Below, in pieces: positions 14,321 to 15,263 of a DNA stretch of 15,263 nucleotides. The stretch lies in assembly GCA_003022005.1 (NCBI GenBank), contig PXRQ01000072.1, positions 1 to 15,263 on the forward strand, written 5' to 3'. Position 1 is the stretch's first letter. Each line of letters starts with the position of its first letter. The translations under genes and the position numbers were made by a program. Source of the DNA: Halobacteriales archaeon QS_5_70_15. GTDB taxonomy: Archaea > Halobacteriota > Halobacteria > Halobacteriales > Haloarculaceae. The notes below the pieces were generated by a model that was not told the origin of the DNA, did not search any database, and saw only the letters and a list, made by a program, of their open reading frames with translations.

Positions 14321-14402
14321 TCATACTGTCGACATAAGCCCGTGAACGATATCGCCGTACATGGTGGCGATGATGTTCAGGTAGTTATGTCTGACAGTAT
14401 CA
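14321..14402. repeat. Dispersed palindromic element, copy C (82 bp)
   Basis: Ends TCATACTGTC (14321-14330) and GACAGTATCA (14393-14402) are inverted; including one skipped base the outer pairing extends 15-16 bp through GACATAA/TTATGTC. The inner arms pair at GTGAAC/GTTCAG (partly) and at ATCGCC/GGCGAT around a loop near 14356-14366. It shares ends with copy D and the inner GTAC-GGCGAT motif (read on the minus strand) with copies A and B. It ends 73 nt before the CoA-ester lyase start. Confidence 0.75.
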
Positions 14403-14475
14403 GGAACCAACGGCGGACCGACGCTCACCGTGCACGGGGGGAAAGGGAGAAGTCGCCCGACACCGACCCCCCGTC

Positions 14476-15263
14476 ATGGCACGACGCAGTCTGCTGTTCT
14501 CGCCGGGCGACCGGCCGGAGATGATGCGGAAGGGACCCGGGTCCGGCGCCGACGTGGTGATCTTCGACCTCGAGGACGCGGTCGCGCCGGGCCGGAAGGC
14601 CGAAGCGAGGGAGGCCGTCGCGGACGTGCTCTCGGATCCCGATTTCGACCCCGACTGCGAGGTGTGCGTCCGCGTGAACGCCGACACGACCGTCGCCGAC
14701 GAGGACGCCAAGGTGGCGCTCTCGGACAACCCCGTCGACAGCGTGATGCTCCCGAAGGCCGAGTCCGCGGCGGACGCCGAGACCTTCGCCGACATCCTCG
14801 CGGAGCGGGACGTCGACGCGCCGCTGATCGCCATCTGCGAGTCCGCCGCGGGCGTCCTCGGCGCGGAGGAGATCGGGGCGGCGGCCCCCGTCGACGCGCT
14901 CGCCTTCGGCGCGGAGGACTTCTCGGCGGACGTCGGCGCTACCCGCACCGACGAGGGGACGGAGGTCCTGTACGCCCGCGAGCACGTCGTCCTCGCCGCG
15001 GCGGCCGCGGGGATCGCCGCCATCGATACCCTCCACACTGACATCGAGGACAGCGAGGGGCTGGCAGAGGAGACGGCGTTCGCGCTCGAACTCGGCTTCG
15101 ACGGGAAGATCTGCATCCACCCCTCGCAGGTCCCGGTCGTCAACGAGGCGTTCACGCCCGCGGCCGAACGCGTCGAGTGGGCACGGCGGGTGCTCGAGGC
15201 CGCCGAGACCGCCGAACGGGAGGGCAGGGGCGTCTTCCGCGTCGACGGGGAGATGGTCGACGC
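14476..15263 (+). CDS. HpcH/HpaI/CitE-type CoA-ester lyase (candidate beta-methylmalyl-CoA lyase), partial
   Basis: A TIM-barrel lyase that cleaves malyl-CoA-type esters; 262 codons are present and the frame is still open at the window end (family length about 280-350). Motifs: MARRSLLFSPGDRPEMM at the start, VVIFDLEDAV (27-36), VRVN (66-69), MLPKAES (91-97), ICESAAG (120-126, Glu122 as a metal ligand), AFGAEDFSADVG (143-154, Asp148 as a metal ligand) and GFDGKICIHPSQV (207-219). Haloarchaea use such enzymes as beta-methylmalyl-CoA lyase in the methylaspartate cycle, giving glyoxylate and propionyl-CoA. The MaoC-type hydratase 750 bp away in the opposite orientation fits that pathway, as does a carboxylase able to use propionyl-CoA, though its substrate is unproven. 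Citrate-lyase-beta-like or malyl-CoA thioesterase roles remain possible. No clear TATA box or Shine-Dalgarno is seen just upstream; copy C is 73 nt before the ATG. Confidence 0.9.
   Translation, partial: MARRSLLFSPGDRPEMMRKGPGSGADVVIFDLEDAVAPGRKAEAREAVADVLSDPDFDPDCEVCVRVNADTTVADEDAKVALSDNPVDSVMLPKAESAADAETFADILAERDVDAPLIAICESAAGVLGAEEIGAAAPVDALAFGAEDFSADVGATRTDEGTEVLYAREHVVLAAAAAGIAAIDTLHTDIEDSEGLAEETAFALELGFDGKICIHPSQVPVVNEAFTPAAERVEWARRVLEAAETAEREGRGVFRVDGEMVD

Noticed and set aside
5109..14402. Palindromic copies as CRISPR repeats or tRNA-like genes
   Set aside because: They are kilobases apart, variable in sequence, have no spacer arrangement and do not form a cloverleaf or carry a T-loop motif.
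14174..14524. A 116-codon plus-strand open frame through palindromic copy C
   Set aside because: It overlaps the true lyase start in another frame and has no protein-like features.

Overview
The window is GC-rich and its proteins are strongly acidic. Several genes look leaderless, with a TATA-like box about 25-30 nt before the ATG and no well-placed Shine-Dalgarno. The gene set (SufB/SufC with an acidic insertion, RAD55/KaiC-like ATPase, class I archaeal aldolase plus FBPase, acyl-CoA carboxylase, MaoC hydratase next to an HpcH/CitE-type lyase) points to a halophilic archaeon of class Halobacteria. No rRNA, tRNA, CRISPR array or transposase gene was seen.

Layout. 1-1577 (minus): sufC then sufB, the Fe-S cluster assembly operon, with sufB cut by the window start. 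1778-2083 (minus): a small conserved acidic protein. 2281-3796 (plus): a RAD55/KaiC-like tandem ATPase gene broken by two single-base deletions. 3863-6415 (minus): acyl-CoA dehydrogenase and 3-hydroxyacyl-CoA dehydrogenase (fatty acyl-CoA oxidation), separated by about 550 bp of gene-free, repeat-rich DNA. 6494-7276 (minus): an alpha/beta hydrolase that appears to have lost its nucleophile elbow. 7436-9134 (plus): class I fructose-bisphosphate aldolase and fructose-1,6-bisphosphatase as a tight gluconeogenic pair. 9317-10000 (plus): a minimal histidine kinase. 10072-11778 (plus): acyl-CoA carboxylase carboxyltransferase. 11797-12213 (minus): DoxX-like membrane protein. 12338-13215 (plus): SAM-dependent methyltransferase with one frameshift and one in-frame palindromic insertion. 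13252-13728 (minus): MaoC-family hydratase. 13896-14117 (minus): small two-helix membrane protein. 14476-end (plus): HpcH/HpaI/CitE-type CoA-ester lyase, cut by the window end.

Metabolic theme: acyl-CoA chemistry (dehydrogenation, hydroxyacyl oxidation, hydration, carboxylation, C-C cleavage of malyl-type CoA esters) alongside gluconeogenesis. This suits a heterotroph assimilating carbon through CoA intermediates; the MaoC and lyase genes could serve the haloarchaeal methylaspartate cycle (inference).

The most unusual signal is a dispersed family of roughly 80-bp full-length imperfect palindromes (arms about 35 nt, loop about 9-11 nt, ends close to ATAC[C/G/T]GTC). There are four copies in 15 kb: 5109-5193, 9132-9216, 12742-12822 and 14321-14402. 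One supplies the stop codon of the FBPase gene. Another sits inside the methyltransferase gene as exactly 27 extra in-frame codons, resembling in principle the palindromic elements that insert into Rickettsia genes. Three separate -1 frameshifts (near 2862, 3182 and 12358) are either real decay or residual sequencing deletions.
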